Below, one piece after another: positions 1-5,131 of a DNA stretch of 8,462 nt. The position numbers were made by a program, and so were the translations under genes. This DNA is from Deltaproteobacteria bacterium. Its GTDB lineage: Bacteria; Myxococcota; B64-G9. A model generated the notes under the pieces. The model was not told where the DNA came from and searched no databases. It saw only the letters and a program-made list of their open reading frames with translations. The DNA lies in the NCBI GenBank assembly GCA_003647095.1, contig QMME01000159.1, forward strand, positions 1 through 8,462. Direction: 5' to 3'. Each line of letters starts with the position of its first letter. The stretch's first letter is position 1.

Positions 1-360
1 AACATGGACAAGTTCAAGACCTGGATGGGGCAGGTGGTGGACCGGGGATTGCACGAGAAGGTGCATATCCTGGCGGGGGTGACGCCGCTCAAGTCGCTGG
101 GCATGGCCCGCTACATGGCCAAGAATGTCTCCGGCATCGAGGTGCCGGGGGAGTTGATCAAGCGCATCAAGGGTGTGTCCAAGGAAAAGAGGGCGGCCGA
201 GGGCATCAAGATCTGCACGGAGCAGATCCAGCAGCTCAGGGAGATTCCCGGCGTTGCCGGCATACACATGATGGCCATCGAGTGGGAACACAAGGTTCCG
301 GAGATCATCAAGGGTGCGGGCTTGTACCCCCGTCCCCGACCTCCCGACGAGCCATCCTGA
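1..360 (+). CDS. metF: Methylenetetrahydrofolate reductase, C-terminal part (5'-truncated by window)
   Basis: The frame is open from base 1, so the Met at base 4 is probably internal and the true start lies upstream. The 119 visible residues match the C-terminal end of the MetF TIM-barrel flavoprotein family. A stretch near residues 24-40 reads GVTPLKSLGMARYMAKN, followed by SGIEVPGELIKR, a Gly-rich GVAGIHMMAIEWEHKVPEII block, and a short Pro/Arg tail. The family reduces 5,10-methylene-THF to 5-methyl-THF in the cytoplasm, serving methionine synthesis or the methyl branch of the Wood-Ljungdahl pathway; nothing visible decides which. The TGA stop is at 358-360. No clear intrinsic terminator follows. 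The gene is separated from rrf1 by 248 non-coding bases and is probably a different transcription unit from the redox operon. The assignment is by recognition of these conserved blocks. Confidence 0.85.
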   Translation, partial: NMDKFKTWMGQVVDRGLHEKVHILAGVTPLKSLGMARYMAKNVSGIEVPGELIKRIKGVSKEKRAAEGIKICTEQIQQLREIPGVAGIHMMAIEWEHKVPEIIKGAGLYPRPRPPDEPS

Positions 361-432
361 ATCTTCCCCGGGGGTCCAGGATCTCCCACCCGGGACCTGC
401 GGATTTCCCTGATCGGCCAGCAAGGTCAAGAA

Positions 433-492
433 GCTGCAAGAAAATGGCCGCAGTCGTAGTTCATCTACGTCGAGGACCATTTTCGCGGCAGC
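433..492. repeat. Nested imperfect palindrome (REP/MITE-like or structured RNA)
   Basis: This intergenic block folds onto itself in three concentric arms. GCTGC (433-437) pairs with GCAGC (488-492). GAAAATGG (440-447) pairs with CCATTTTC (477-484). CGTAG (455-459) pairs with CTACG (465-469) around a TTCAT loop, with symmetric 7-nt internal gaps between the middle and inner arms. A competing 7-bp arm, GGCCGCA (446-452) with TGCGGCC (504-510), would give an alternative fold. No reading frame in the block resembles a protein I recognise. The lack of a T-tract argues against a simple terminator. It may be a dispersed extragenic palindromic element, but its copy number cannot be seen here. Confidence 0.6.
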
Positions 493-542
493 GACGCAGA
501 GATTGCGGCCGAGGTGGGAAAGCCAGGGGGTGGGCTTGCCTT

Positions 543-579
543 GCGGTCCGGTATGGGTTATGGGTTGTCCCCGGACCGC
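543..579 (+). promoter_or_regulatory. Perfect 9-bp GC hairpin in the rrf1 upstream region
   Basis: GCGGTCCGG (543-551) is the exact reverse complement of CCGGACCGC (571-579). They enclose a 19-nt loop that contains a TATGGGT direct repeat. The hairpin ends 29 nt before the rrf1 ATG and 15 nt before its ribosome binding site. No T-run follows, so it is not a standard intrinsic terminator. It could be an mRNA leader structure or a DNA operator. Its function is unknown. Confidence 0.5.
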
Positions 580-608
580 TTACAGGCAAGAGCCGGAGGA
601 TGTGATCG

Positions 609-962
609 ATGGCAAAGAAAGTACTGGTCGTTGACGACGAGGCCGATGTCCGCAAGTTCATCAGCGTGGTTCTGGAGCAGGCCGGTCACGAGGTGATCAC
701 CGCCGCCGACGGTCGCCAGGCGTTGGAGGTGACCCGCCAGCAGCATCCCGACCTGGTCATCCTCGACCTGCAGATGCCCGAGGCCACCGGAACCGATTTC
801 TACCGCAAGCTGGCCCGTGACAAGGAGTTGGGCCAGGTCCCCATCATCGTGGTCAGCGGCCTGGCCGGTCGCCACCTCGCCGTCCGCGAGCCGGTGGCAG
901 TGTTCGACAAGCCAATCGATCCCGACGAGTTCCTCGAAGCCGTGAACAAGGCGCTGGGCTAG
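609..962 (+). CDS. rrf1: Single-domain response regulator, Rrf1-like
   Basis: This is a complete receiver (REC) domain of 117 residues with no output domain. The acidic pair is D9/D10, the phospho-acceptor is D53 in the VILDLQMP motif, the switch Ser is S83 in VVSG, and the conserved Lys is K101 in DKPI, so phosphorylation chemistry should be intact. The ATG at 609 is supported by GGAGGA at 595-600. A partner histidine kinase is not in the window. The name rests on context: D. vulgaris rrf1 encodes a response regulator next to rrf2 and the hmc operon, and here the same pair sits beside an hmc-like operon. The gene converges on rrf2 and the two stop codons overlap (TAG at 960-962 on +, TAG at 961-959 on -). 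Without context it would be called CheY-like. How a stand-alone receiver acts here is not evident. Confidence 0.85.
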   Translation: MAKKVLVVDDEADVRKFISVVLEQAGHEVITAADGRQALEVTRQQHPDLVILDLQMPEATGTDFYRKLARDKELGQVPIIVVSGLAGRHLAVREPVAVFDKPIDPDEFLEAVNKALG

Positions 963-1432
963 CGCCGCGGGGGTCGCTGGATCTTGCGGCGCAGCTGTTC
1001 GATCTGTTCCAGGACGCGCTGCGACCAGTCTGTCTTGAGTAGATCCGCCAGGGTGTAGTCGTACAAGACCTCGATAATTCTCAGGTTGATCAATTCCCAC
1101 AGGGGTCGACAGGTGCAGAACTCGGCGTGCATGCAGGAGTCCACGTCGGCAACGCAGTCGGTGACCTCAATGGGGCCGGAGGCCGCCTCGACTATTTCTC
1201 CCACCCGGATCTGCTCCGGGGAGCGGGCCAGCAGGTAGCCGCCCTTGCGACCGGAAACAGAACGTAACAGGTGGGCATTGCGCAGGGCGACAACCAGCTG
1301 CTCCAGGTAACCCCGTGACAGGCCGCTCTTTTCGGCCACGATGCCCAGGCCGACTGGTTTATCGCCGCGGGAGTGACGGGCCAGGGTCATCATCAGCCTG
1401 ACCGAGTATCGGGCACGAGTCCTCAGTTTCAC
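959..1432 (-). CDS. rrf2: Rrf2-family transcriptional regulator with cysteine cluster
   Basis: This 157-residue protein has the Rrf2 winged-helix layout. The N-terminal helix carries RARYSVRLMMTLA (residues 6-18). The recognition region is about residues 29-51 (GIVAEKSGLSRGYLEQL). The wing motif is GRKGGYLLAR (61-70), and VGEIVEAASGPI (77-88) leads to the sensor loop. The loop holds C93, C100, C106 and C108. Fe-S members such as IscR and NsrR carry three cysteines in this place, so an iron-sulfur or redox sensor is likely. The start is GTG at 1432-1430, backed by AGGAGG read on the minus strand (1447-1442). Rrf2 of D. vulgaris is known to repress hmc expression, and the position next to an hmc-like operon suggests the same target plus autoregulation through the AT-rich gap. 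The gene diverges from the operon at 1851 and converges with rrf1. Confidence 0.88.
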   Translation of the reverse strand: MKLRTRARYSVRLMMTLARHSRGDKPVGLGIVAEKSGLSRGYLEQLVVALRNAHLLRSVSGRKGGYLLARSPEQIRVGEIVEAASGPIEVTDCVADVDSCMHAEFCTCRPLWELINLRIIEVLYDYTLADLLKTDWSQRVLEQIEQLRRKIQRPPRR

Positions 1433-1441
1433 CTTGTAAAG

Positions 1442-1447
1442 CCTCCT
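1442..1447 (-). promoter_or_regulatory. Ribosome binding site fixing the GTG start of rrf2
   Basis: The minus strand reads AGGAGG at 1447-1442, nine bases before the GTG at 1432-1430. No ATG stands in this frame at a comparable distance. The strong Shine-Dalgarno match and the Rrf2-typical N-terminus (KLRTRARYSVRLMM) directly after the GTG support this start. Confidence 0.75.
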
Positions 1448-1475
1448 GCCGCCCCCTGGTGCCCGGACAAGCTAC

Positions 1476-1488
1476 ACCAGCCGCTGGT
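1476..1488. promoter_or_regulatory. 13-bp dyad ACCAG-CCG-CTGGT in the rrf2 leader
   Basis: A perfect 5-bp inverted repeat with a 3-nt centre lies 44 bp upstream of the rrf2 GTG. The arms extend imperfectly through CTA/TAG if a CA bulge is allowed (1472-1490). It is followed on the + strand by an A-run (1491-1498), so on the minus strand the T-run comes before the hairpin, which is the wrong order for a terminator of rrf2-strand transcripts. It could be an operator or part of the rrf2 5' UTR. Confidence 0.35.
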
Positions 1489-1519
1489 AGAAAAAAAATA
1501 AAATGTGTTTATGTGATAC

Positions 1520-1549
1520 GAGAGCCCTGGAGAGCTTTTTTGCAAAAAA
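1520..1549. promoter_or_regulatory. Phased GAGAGC repeats next to a 14-bp TTTTTTGCAAAAAA palindrome
   Basis: GAGAGC occurs at 1520-1525 and 1530-1535, exactly 10 bp apart, which is one helical turn. One base later the perfect palindrome TTTTTTGCAAAAAA runs 1536-1549. A- and T-tracts of this length bend DNA, and phased hexamers are typical of regulator half-sites. The block lies about 100 bp upstream of the rrf2 start codon. The bound factor, if any, is unknown. Confidence 0.35.
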
Positions 1550-1579
1550 TGGGTGGTTACCAGCAAGGGTACTCGTGTC

Positions 1580-1602
1580 GCCATAAAAATATTTTATATG
1601 GC
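1580..1602. promoter_or_regulatory. 23-bp imperfect dyad, candidate Rrf2 operator
   Basis: The outer arms GCCATA (1580-1585) and TATGGC (1597-1602) are perfect reverse complements. After one mismatch the inner arms AAA (1587-1589) and TTT (1593-1595) also match, around a TAT centre. Size, AT-rich core and symmetry are in the range of operators bound by Rrf2-family dimers such as NsrR, but the exact sequence is not one I know. It sits between rrf2 and the operon, where an autoregulated Rrf2 site would be expected. The link to Rrf2 is inference. Confidence 0.4.
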
Positions 1603-1685
1603 ATTGTGATATAACGAAATTTTCCTTGCCACGGGACGTGCAATATAGAAAATGTGCAGCATGAAATTCACCAATTACCACTTCG

Positions 1686-1748
1686 CCGCGAGTAACTACC
1701 GTACACAGGGGTTGGTACCGCGAGTCGGTGCACCGGGTACTGTAGCGG
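1686..1748 (+). promoter_or_regulatory. Multi-layered inverted-repeat block, possible structured leader
   Basis: Successive arms nest around a common centre: CCG (1686-1688) with CGG (1746-1748), CTAC (1696-1699) with GTAG (1742-1745), GTACC (1715-1719) with GGTAC (1736-1740), and the self-complementary CGGTGCACCG (1726-1735) at the core. The 3' side is almost uninterrupted while the 5' side has loops, as in a folded RNA. The octamer CCGCGAGT is also directly repeated at 1686-1693 and 1718-1725, 32 bp apart. It lies about 100 nt upstream of the first operon gene. It matches no riboswitch class that I can recognise. Confidence 0.35.
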
Positions 1749-1763
1749 AAAAAATTTTTTCCG
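1746..1763. promoter_or_regulatory. Perfect 18-bp palindrome CGG-A6-T6-CCG
   Basis: CGG, six A, six T and CCG form an exact 18-bp palindrome centred about 96 bp upstream of the operon's first ATG. With a 4-nt AATT loop it could form a 7-bp RNA hairpin. As duplex DNA it is a plausible operator for a symmetric dimer. No sequence consensus that I know fits it exactly, so the binding factor is open. Confidence 0.45.
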
Positions 1764-1850
1764 GGAAATCTTACTTCTATTGTAGGACAAATGTGATTTC
1801 AGCGGGAAACGGCAATCCGCTGGCACCGCACCTTTGACGGTGGAGGAGAA

Positions 1851-3116
1851 ATGTCAGGAATAGATGGCTGGAACTGGGATGCCGGTGAACGCCGGGTGGT
1901 CGAACTGGGCGTGCTTTCCTCGTTCGAGCAGGTGCACGAATTCGCCGTCAGCCCCGACGGGGAGAAGCTGGCCGTGCCGGTGGTGGAAGAGCCCGGGCAG
2001 GTACGGGTATGGCAGAACGGCGAGCTGTGGTCCGAGGCGGTGGAGCGTGCCTGGTCGCTGCGCTTCCTGCCCGACGGACGGTTGGTAGCCCTGGTACGGG
2101 TGGACGATTCCTGGACGGTGGCCGTGGACGGCCAGCGTTGGGAAGACGAGTTCGAATTCGCCTGGAATCTCAAGTTCTCGGCGAACGGCCGTTCGCTTGC
2201 CGTACAGGTCAAGCGGGGCATGAAATACGGCCTGGTGATCGATGGCCGGGACTGGGGCGCGGAATTCATCTCCATGCGCGATTTTGCCCTCAGCCCGGAC
2301 GGCAAGCGGGCGGCGGCCCTGGTGCAGGTGGAGCAGCTGGCCGAGGCCGACATCTTCAAGTTCGCCGAAGGGGTGTGGTCGGTGGCTGTAGACGGCCAGC
2401 CCTGGGAGCGTCGTTTCATAAACGTTTACTCACCGGTATTCAGCCCCGACGGCCAGCACGTGGCCGCCGAGGTCAGGCTGGACATGTTCGAATACTCGAT
2501 TGCCGAGGACGGCCGGCCCTGGGACGCGGTCTTCGGCACCAGCTGGGCTCCCTGTTATCGTTCCAACGGCAAGGGAATCATCGCCCCGGTACGAACCCCG
2601 GAGGGCTGGGCCCTGGTGGAGAATGGCAAGCCCGTCTGGCAGGGACGCTACTCGCAGATGTGGCACCAGCGACTGGCGCCGGACGGGCAACGACTGGCAG
2701 CGGTGGTCTCTACCGCCTACGGGCGCTGGACGGTGGCCGTCGATGATCGACCCTGGCCGCGTACCTTCTCGGACGTGGTACTGGCCCCGCGGTTTTCTCC
2801 GGACGGCGGCCGGGTGGTGGCGCTGGCCCGTGACCAGGGCAGCTGGCTGGTGGTAGTGAACGGGCAGCCCTGGCCGGGACGCTTCGACATGGCCTGGGAA
2901 CCAGAGTTCAGCCCCGATGGCCGGCACCTGGCGGCCAAGGTGGAGCGGGACGGCAAGTTCCAGGTGGTGATCGATGGCCACCCGCTGCCACGGAGCTTCG
3001 ACATGCTTTGGTCCCCTCGCTTCTCCCCCCAGGGCGACAAACTGCTCGTCCGGGCGGTGGAGGAGGGCGTCTACAAGAGACTGGTTCTCGGGCTCGAGCA
3101 GCTGGCGCGTGCCTGA
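1851..3116 (+). CDS. tmcD: Trp-rich beta-propeller-like repeat protein, TmcD-like
   Basis: The 421-residue product has no signal peptide or membrane segment, so it is predicted cytoplasmic. It consists of ten repeats built around an (S/A)PDG-type turn at residues 34, 73, 110, 148, 198, 237, 276, 316, 354 and 392, spaced 37-40 residues except for a 50-residue step after the fourth. Most repeats also carry a VDGxPW strand and an upstream W. There are 22 Trp in 421 residues. This resembles WD40/PD40 beta-propellers and fits TmcD, the tryptophan-rich soluble subunit of the Desulfovibrio Tmc complex. Its exact job there is unknown; it may scaffold the cytoplasmic arm. GGAGGA at 1842-1847 supports the ATG. 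It leads the operon and is followed after 13 nt by the membrane cytochrome gene. It has no cysteine cluster or haem motif. The TmcD name rests on composition and neighbours. Confidence 0.7.
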   Translation: MSGIDGWNWDAGERRVVELGVLSSFEQVHEFAVSPDGEKLAVPVVEEPGQVRVWQNGELWSEAVERAWSLRFLPDGRLVALVRVDDSWTVAVDGQRWEDEFEFAWNLKFSANGRSLAVQVKRGMKYGLVIDGRDWGAEFISMRDFALSPDGKRAAALVQVEQLAEADIFKFAEGVWSVAVDGQPWERRFINVYSPVFSPDGQHVAAEVRLDMFEYSIAEDGRPWDAVFGTSWAPCYRSNGKGIIAPVRTPEGWALVENGKPVWQGRYSQMWHQRLAPDGQRLAAVVSTAYGRWTVAVDDRPWPRTFSDVVLAPRFSPDGGRVVALARDQGSWLVVVNGQPWPGRFDMAWEPEFSPDGRHLAAKVERDGKFQVVIDGHPLPRSFDMLWSPRFSPQGDKLLVRAVEEGVYKRLVLGLEQLARA

Positions 3117-3129
3117 GTGGAGGTTGGTC

Positions 3130-3774
3130 ATGGAACTGCTGGTGACCGTGTGTGCCTGGTTGGGCCTGGGAGTATTGTTACTGGGAGTGACCGGCCGGCT
3201 TTTATGGGCCTGGCGGGCGGCCCGCATCGAGGGCTCGGTACTGCCGGTGATGAGCGCGCGCTACGGCCTGCGCTCCCTCGTCCACTGGCTGCTGCCGCTT
3301 TCCACCCGCAACCAGCGCCTGCACCCGGTAGTGACACTGGTGTCTTACCTGTTTCACCTGTGCCTGTTGCTGGCGCCGTTGCTGGTGGCGGGACACGTGG
3401 AGTTGTGGCGCCAGCGTTGGGGCTTCGGCTGGCCAACGCTTCCCGACCCGGTCATCGACGTCATGACCCTGGTGGTCATGGTGGCGGTGTTGTTCTTCCT
3501 GCTGCGACGCCTGGCCGCGCCGGAGGTACGCAATGTTACCGGCTGGAAGGAATACCTGCTGCTGATGGTGGTAGTGGCTCCTTTTGTCACCGGCATCATT
3601 GCCCACTTACACCTGCTCGACTATCGCCTGGTGATGGTGTTGCACATAGTCAGTGGTACCTTGTGGTTGGTGCTCATTCCCTTCAGCTGGCTTTCACACA
3701 TGTTCTGGTTCTTCTTCACCCGTTCCTACATGGGTAGCGAGTTCGGGGCGGTGAGGAACGCCCGCGATTGGTGA
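3130..3774 (+). CDS. hmcE: Membrane cytochrome b subunit, HmcE/TmcC-like
   Basis: This 214-residue integral membrane protein has five hydrophobic segments at about residues 3-26, 66-88, 108-128, 140-160 and 168-196. Histidines suited to haem b ligation lie in or near the helices (H76, H89, H159, H161, H172, H190), as in the NarI-like family to which HmcE, TmcC and DsrM belong. The expected role is electron transfer across the membrane to the iron-sulfur partner encoded next. The frame is open further upstream, but the ATG at 3130 is preferred: TGGAGG (3118-3123) precedes it, and upstream extension would overlap the previous gene by about 140 bases with a non-membrane, Arg/Ser-rich sequence. 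The next gene starts 19 nt downstream. TmcC is an equally good family label; hmcE is chosen because hmcA, hmcB and hmcC follow. Confidence 0.8.
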   Translation: MELLVTVCAWLGLGVLLLGVTGRLLWAWRAARIEGSVLPVMSARYGLRSLVHWLLPLSTRNQRLHPVVTLVSYLFHLCLLLAPLLVAGHVELWRQRWGFGWPTLPDPVIDVMTLVVMVAVLFFLLRRLAAPEVRNVTGWKEYLLLMVVVAPFVTGIIAHLHLLDYRLVMVLHIVSGTLWLVLIPFSWLSHMFWFFFTRSYMGSEFGAVRNARDW

Positions 3775-3793
3775 GTGGGAGAGAGGCCCGGAG

Positions 3794-5131
3794 ATGGCAG
3801 ACATCGAAGACGCAAGAGTTGAAGACGCTGGTATCGACCAGGCGGTGGACAAACTGGAGCCGGCCCGCATCGAGGCGGTGATTCGCCGGGTGCTGGGTGC
3901 CGGCTGCGGGGCCCGGCTCAAGGTGTACCTGCAGACCTGTGTACACTGCGGCCTGTGCGCCGACGCTTGCCACACCTACCTGTCCCGCGACCGTGACCCG
4001 GATTTCGCCCCCGTGGCCAAGGTCAAGGAAACCATCTGGGAGATGGTCAAGCGCCAGGGGCGGGTGAGCCCGGAGTTCATCAAGAAATGCGCCCGCATCG
4101 CCTACACCGAGTGCGGCGCCTGTCGCCGCTGCAGCATGTATTGTCCCTTCGGCATCGACATCGCCTACCTGATCATGCTGGTACGACGCATCTGTGCCCT
4201 GCTGGGGGTGGTGCCGGTCTACCTGCAGGATACCGTCAATTCCCACGCCGCCACCAGCAACCAGATGTGGGTGCAGCCCGACGACTGGATCGACACCCTC
4301 ATCTGGCAGGAGGAAGACGCCGCCGACGAGTTGGAGGGAGTGCGCATCCCCCTCGACCGCGAGGGCGCCGACATCATGTACTCGGTGATCGCCCCCGAGC
4401 CCAAGATCCTGGCCCAGCTGATCGCCAACATGGCCGTGATCATGAAGGTGGCCGGCGTGGACTGGACCATGCCCTCCCTGGACGGCTGGGACAACAGCAA
4501 CATGGCCATGTACTCGGGAGACTTCGAGGTCATGGGCCGGGTGGAGCGCCTGCACTGGGAGCGGGCGCTGCAGCTGAAGGTGAAGCGGGTGGTGATGGGC
4601 GAGTGTGGACACGCCTACCGCGGGGCCGTCTACGACGGGCCCAAGTGGCTGGGTTGGAGCAAGCCGCCCATCCCCATGGTGCATGCGGTGGAGTTCTACT
4701 ACGAGTTGCTGCGCGAAGGGCGCATCAAGATCGCCCGCAAGATCAAAGAGCCGGTAACGGTGCAGGACCCCTGCAACATCGTCCGCGGCCGGGGCCTGCA
4801 CCACAAGCTGCGCTACATCATCAACGAACTGTGCGAGGATTTCCGCGACGTGAGCCCCCGCTTCGAGCACAACTACTGCTGTGCCGCCGGCGGGGGAGTG
4901 ATCAACTGCGGCCCTCCCTGGAAGCTTTCCCGGCTCAAGTCGAACCGGGTCAAGGCCGAGCAACTGGCCGCCACCGATGCCCATTTGGTGGTCACTCCCT
5001 GCCACAACTGCCACAGCGGCATCGAGGACATCATCGGCTACTATGGCCTGGGCATGCACGTTACCTTCATCAACGAGCTGCTGGTCAAGTGCATGGATCG
5101 CGGAGACGGTTCCGGGGAGGTGGAACGATGA
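3794..5131 (+). CDS. hmcF: Ferredoxin/CCG-domain iron-sulfur protein, HmcF/TmcB-like (HdrD/DsrK family)
   Basis: The 445-residue cytoplasmic protein begins with two [4Fe-4S] motifs: C49-x2-C52-x2-C55-x3-C59 and C107-x2-C110-x2-C113-x3-C117. One full CCG domain follows, with C327, the C362-C363 pair and C403-x2-C406, the signature of the non-cubane cluster of HdrB/HdrD and DsrK. An N-terminal half-site around C271 (GECGHAY) is not a complete second CCG domain. HmcF and TmcB share this one-domain layout and similar length. The likely role is to accept electrons from the membrane cytochrome and pass them to a cytoplasmic disulfide, thiol or sulfur carrier; the partner is unknown. The ATG at 3794 has a GA-rich Shine-Dalgarno (GGGAGAGAGG, 3777-3786). 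The stop overlaps the hmcA start by 4 nt (ATGA), which implies translational coupling. Confidence 0.85.
   Translation: MADIEDARVEDAGIDQAVDKLEPARIEAVIRRVLGAGCGARLKVYLQTCVHCGLCADACHTYLSRDRDPDFAPVAKVKETIWEMVKRQGRVSPEFIKKCARIAYTECGACRRCSMYCPFGIDIAYLIMLVRRICALLGVVPVYLQDTVNSHAATSNQMWVQPDDWIDTLIWQEEDAADELEGVRIPLDREGADIMYSVIAPEPKILAQLIANMAVIMKVAGVDWTMPSLDGWDNSNMAMYSGDFEVMGRVERLHWERALQLKVKRVVMGECGHAYRGAVYDGPKWLGWSKPPIPMVHAVEFYYELLREGRIKIARKIKEPVTVQDPCNIVRGRGLHHKLRYIINELCEDFRDVSPRFEHNYCCAAGGGVINCGPPWKLSRLKSNRVKAEQLAATDAHLVVTPCHNCHSGIEDIIGYYGLGMHVTFINELLVKCMDRGDGSGEVER

Larger units (their letters stand above)
1433..1850. promoter_or_regulatory. AT-rich divergent control region between rrf2 and the redox operon
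   Basis: This 418-bp gap is clearly AT-richer than the genes around it and contains no convincing coding sequence. It should hold the promoters for rrf2 (-) and for the operon starting at 1851 (+). I could not fix a convincing -35/-10 pair on either strand. It contains several dyads listed separately: 1476-1488, 1536-1549, 1580-1602, 1686-1748 and 1746-1763. It also has three TGTGAT words on the + strand (1512, 1605, 1792), none with a matching TCACA partner. The ribosome binding site of the first operon gene, GGAGGA, is at 1842-1847. Confidence 0.7.

Noticed and set aside
361..420. Intrinsic terminator for metF around the CCCCGGGGG and GGTCC/GGACC repeats.
   Set aside because: Only a short stem with a long loop forms and there is no T-run.
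558..1100. 180-codon minus-strand frame across rrf1.
   Set aside because: It is antisense to a complete receiver domain and overlaps the rrf2 3' end in another frame, and has no recognisable motif.
1626..1649. Possible promoter TTGCCA (1626-1631) with TATAGA (1644-1649).
   Set aside because: The spacer is 12 bp, too short for a sigma-70 promoter.
1472..1681. 69-codon minus-strand frame in the AT-rich gap.
   Set aside because: No clear ribosome binding site, odd aromatic-rich composition, and it covers the palindromes that suggest a control region.
1681..1748. Cyclic-di-GMP (GEMM) riboswitch, considered because it often controls multihaem cytochromes in related bacteria.
   Set aside because: The conserved GEMM sequence blocks, such as the GCAAA-type elements, are not present.
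1512..1797. Three TGTGAT words (1512, 1605, 1792) reminiscent of CRP/FNR-family half-sites.
   Set aside because: None has a TCACA arm at the required spacing, so they cannot be called operators from sequence alone.
1821..1838. Sigma-54-like TGGCACC followed by TTTGAC just before the first operon gene.
   Set aside because: The spacing to the GC of the -12 element is wrong, and it lies only a few bases from the ribosome binding site.
2974..3129. In-frame upstream start for the HmcE-like gene.
   Set aside because: It would overlap the TmcD-like gene by about 140 bases and add a non-hydrophobic, unrelated stretch before the first membrane helix. The ATG at 3130 has its own TGGAGG.
4087..5127. 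Upstream in-frame extension of the HmcA reading frame giving a much longer protein.
   Set aside because: The extension lies entirely over hmcF in another frame and its translation is Arg/His/Gly-rich without family likeness, whereas the ATG at 5128 gives a proper lipoprotein signal and a Shine-Dalgarno.
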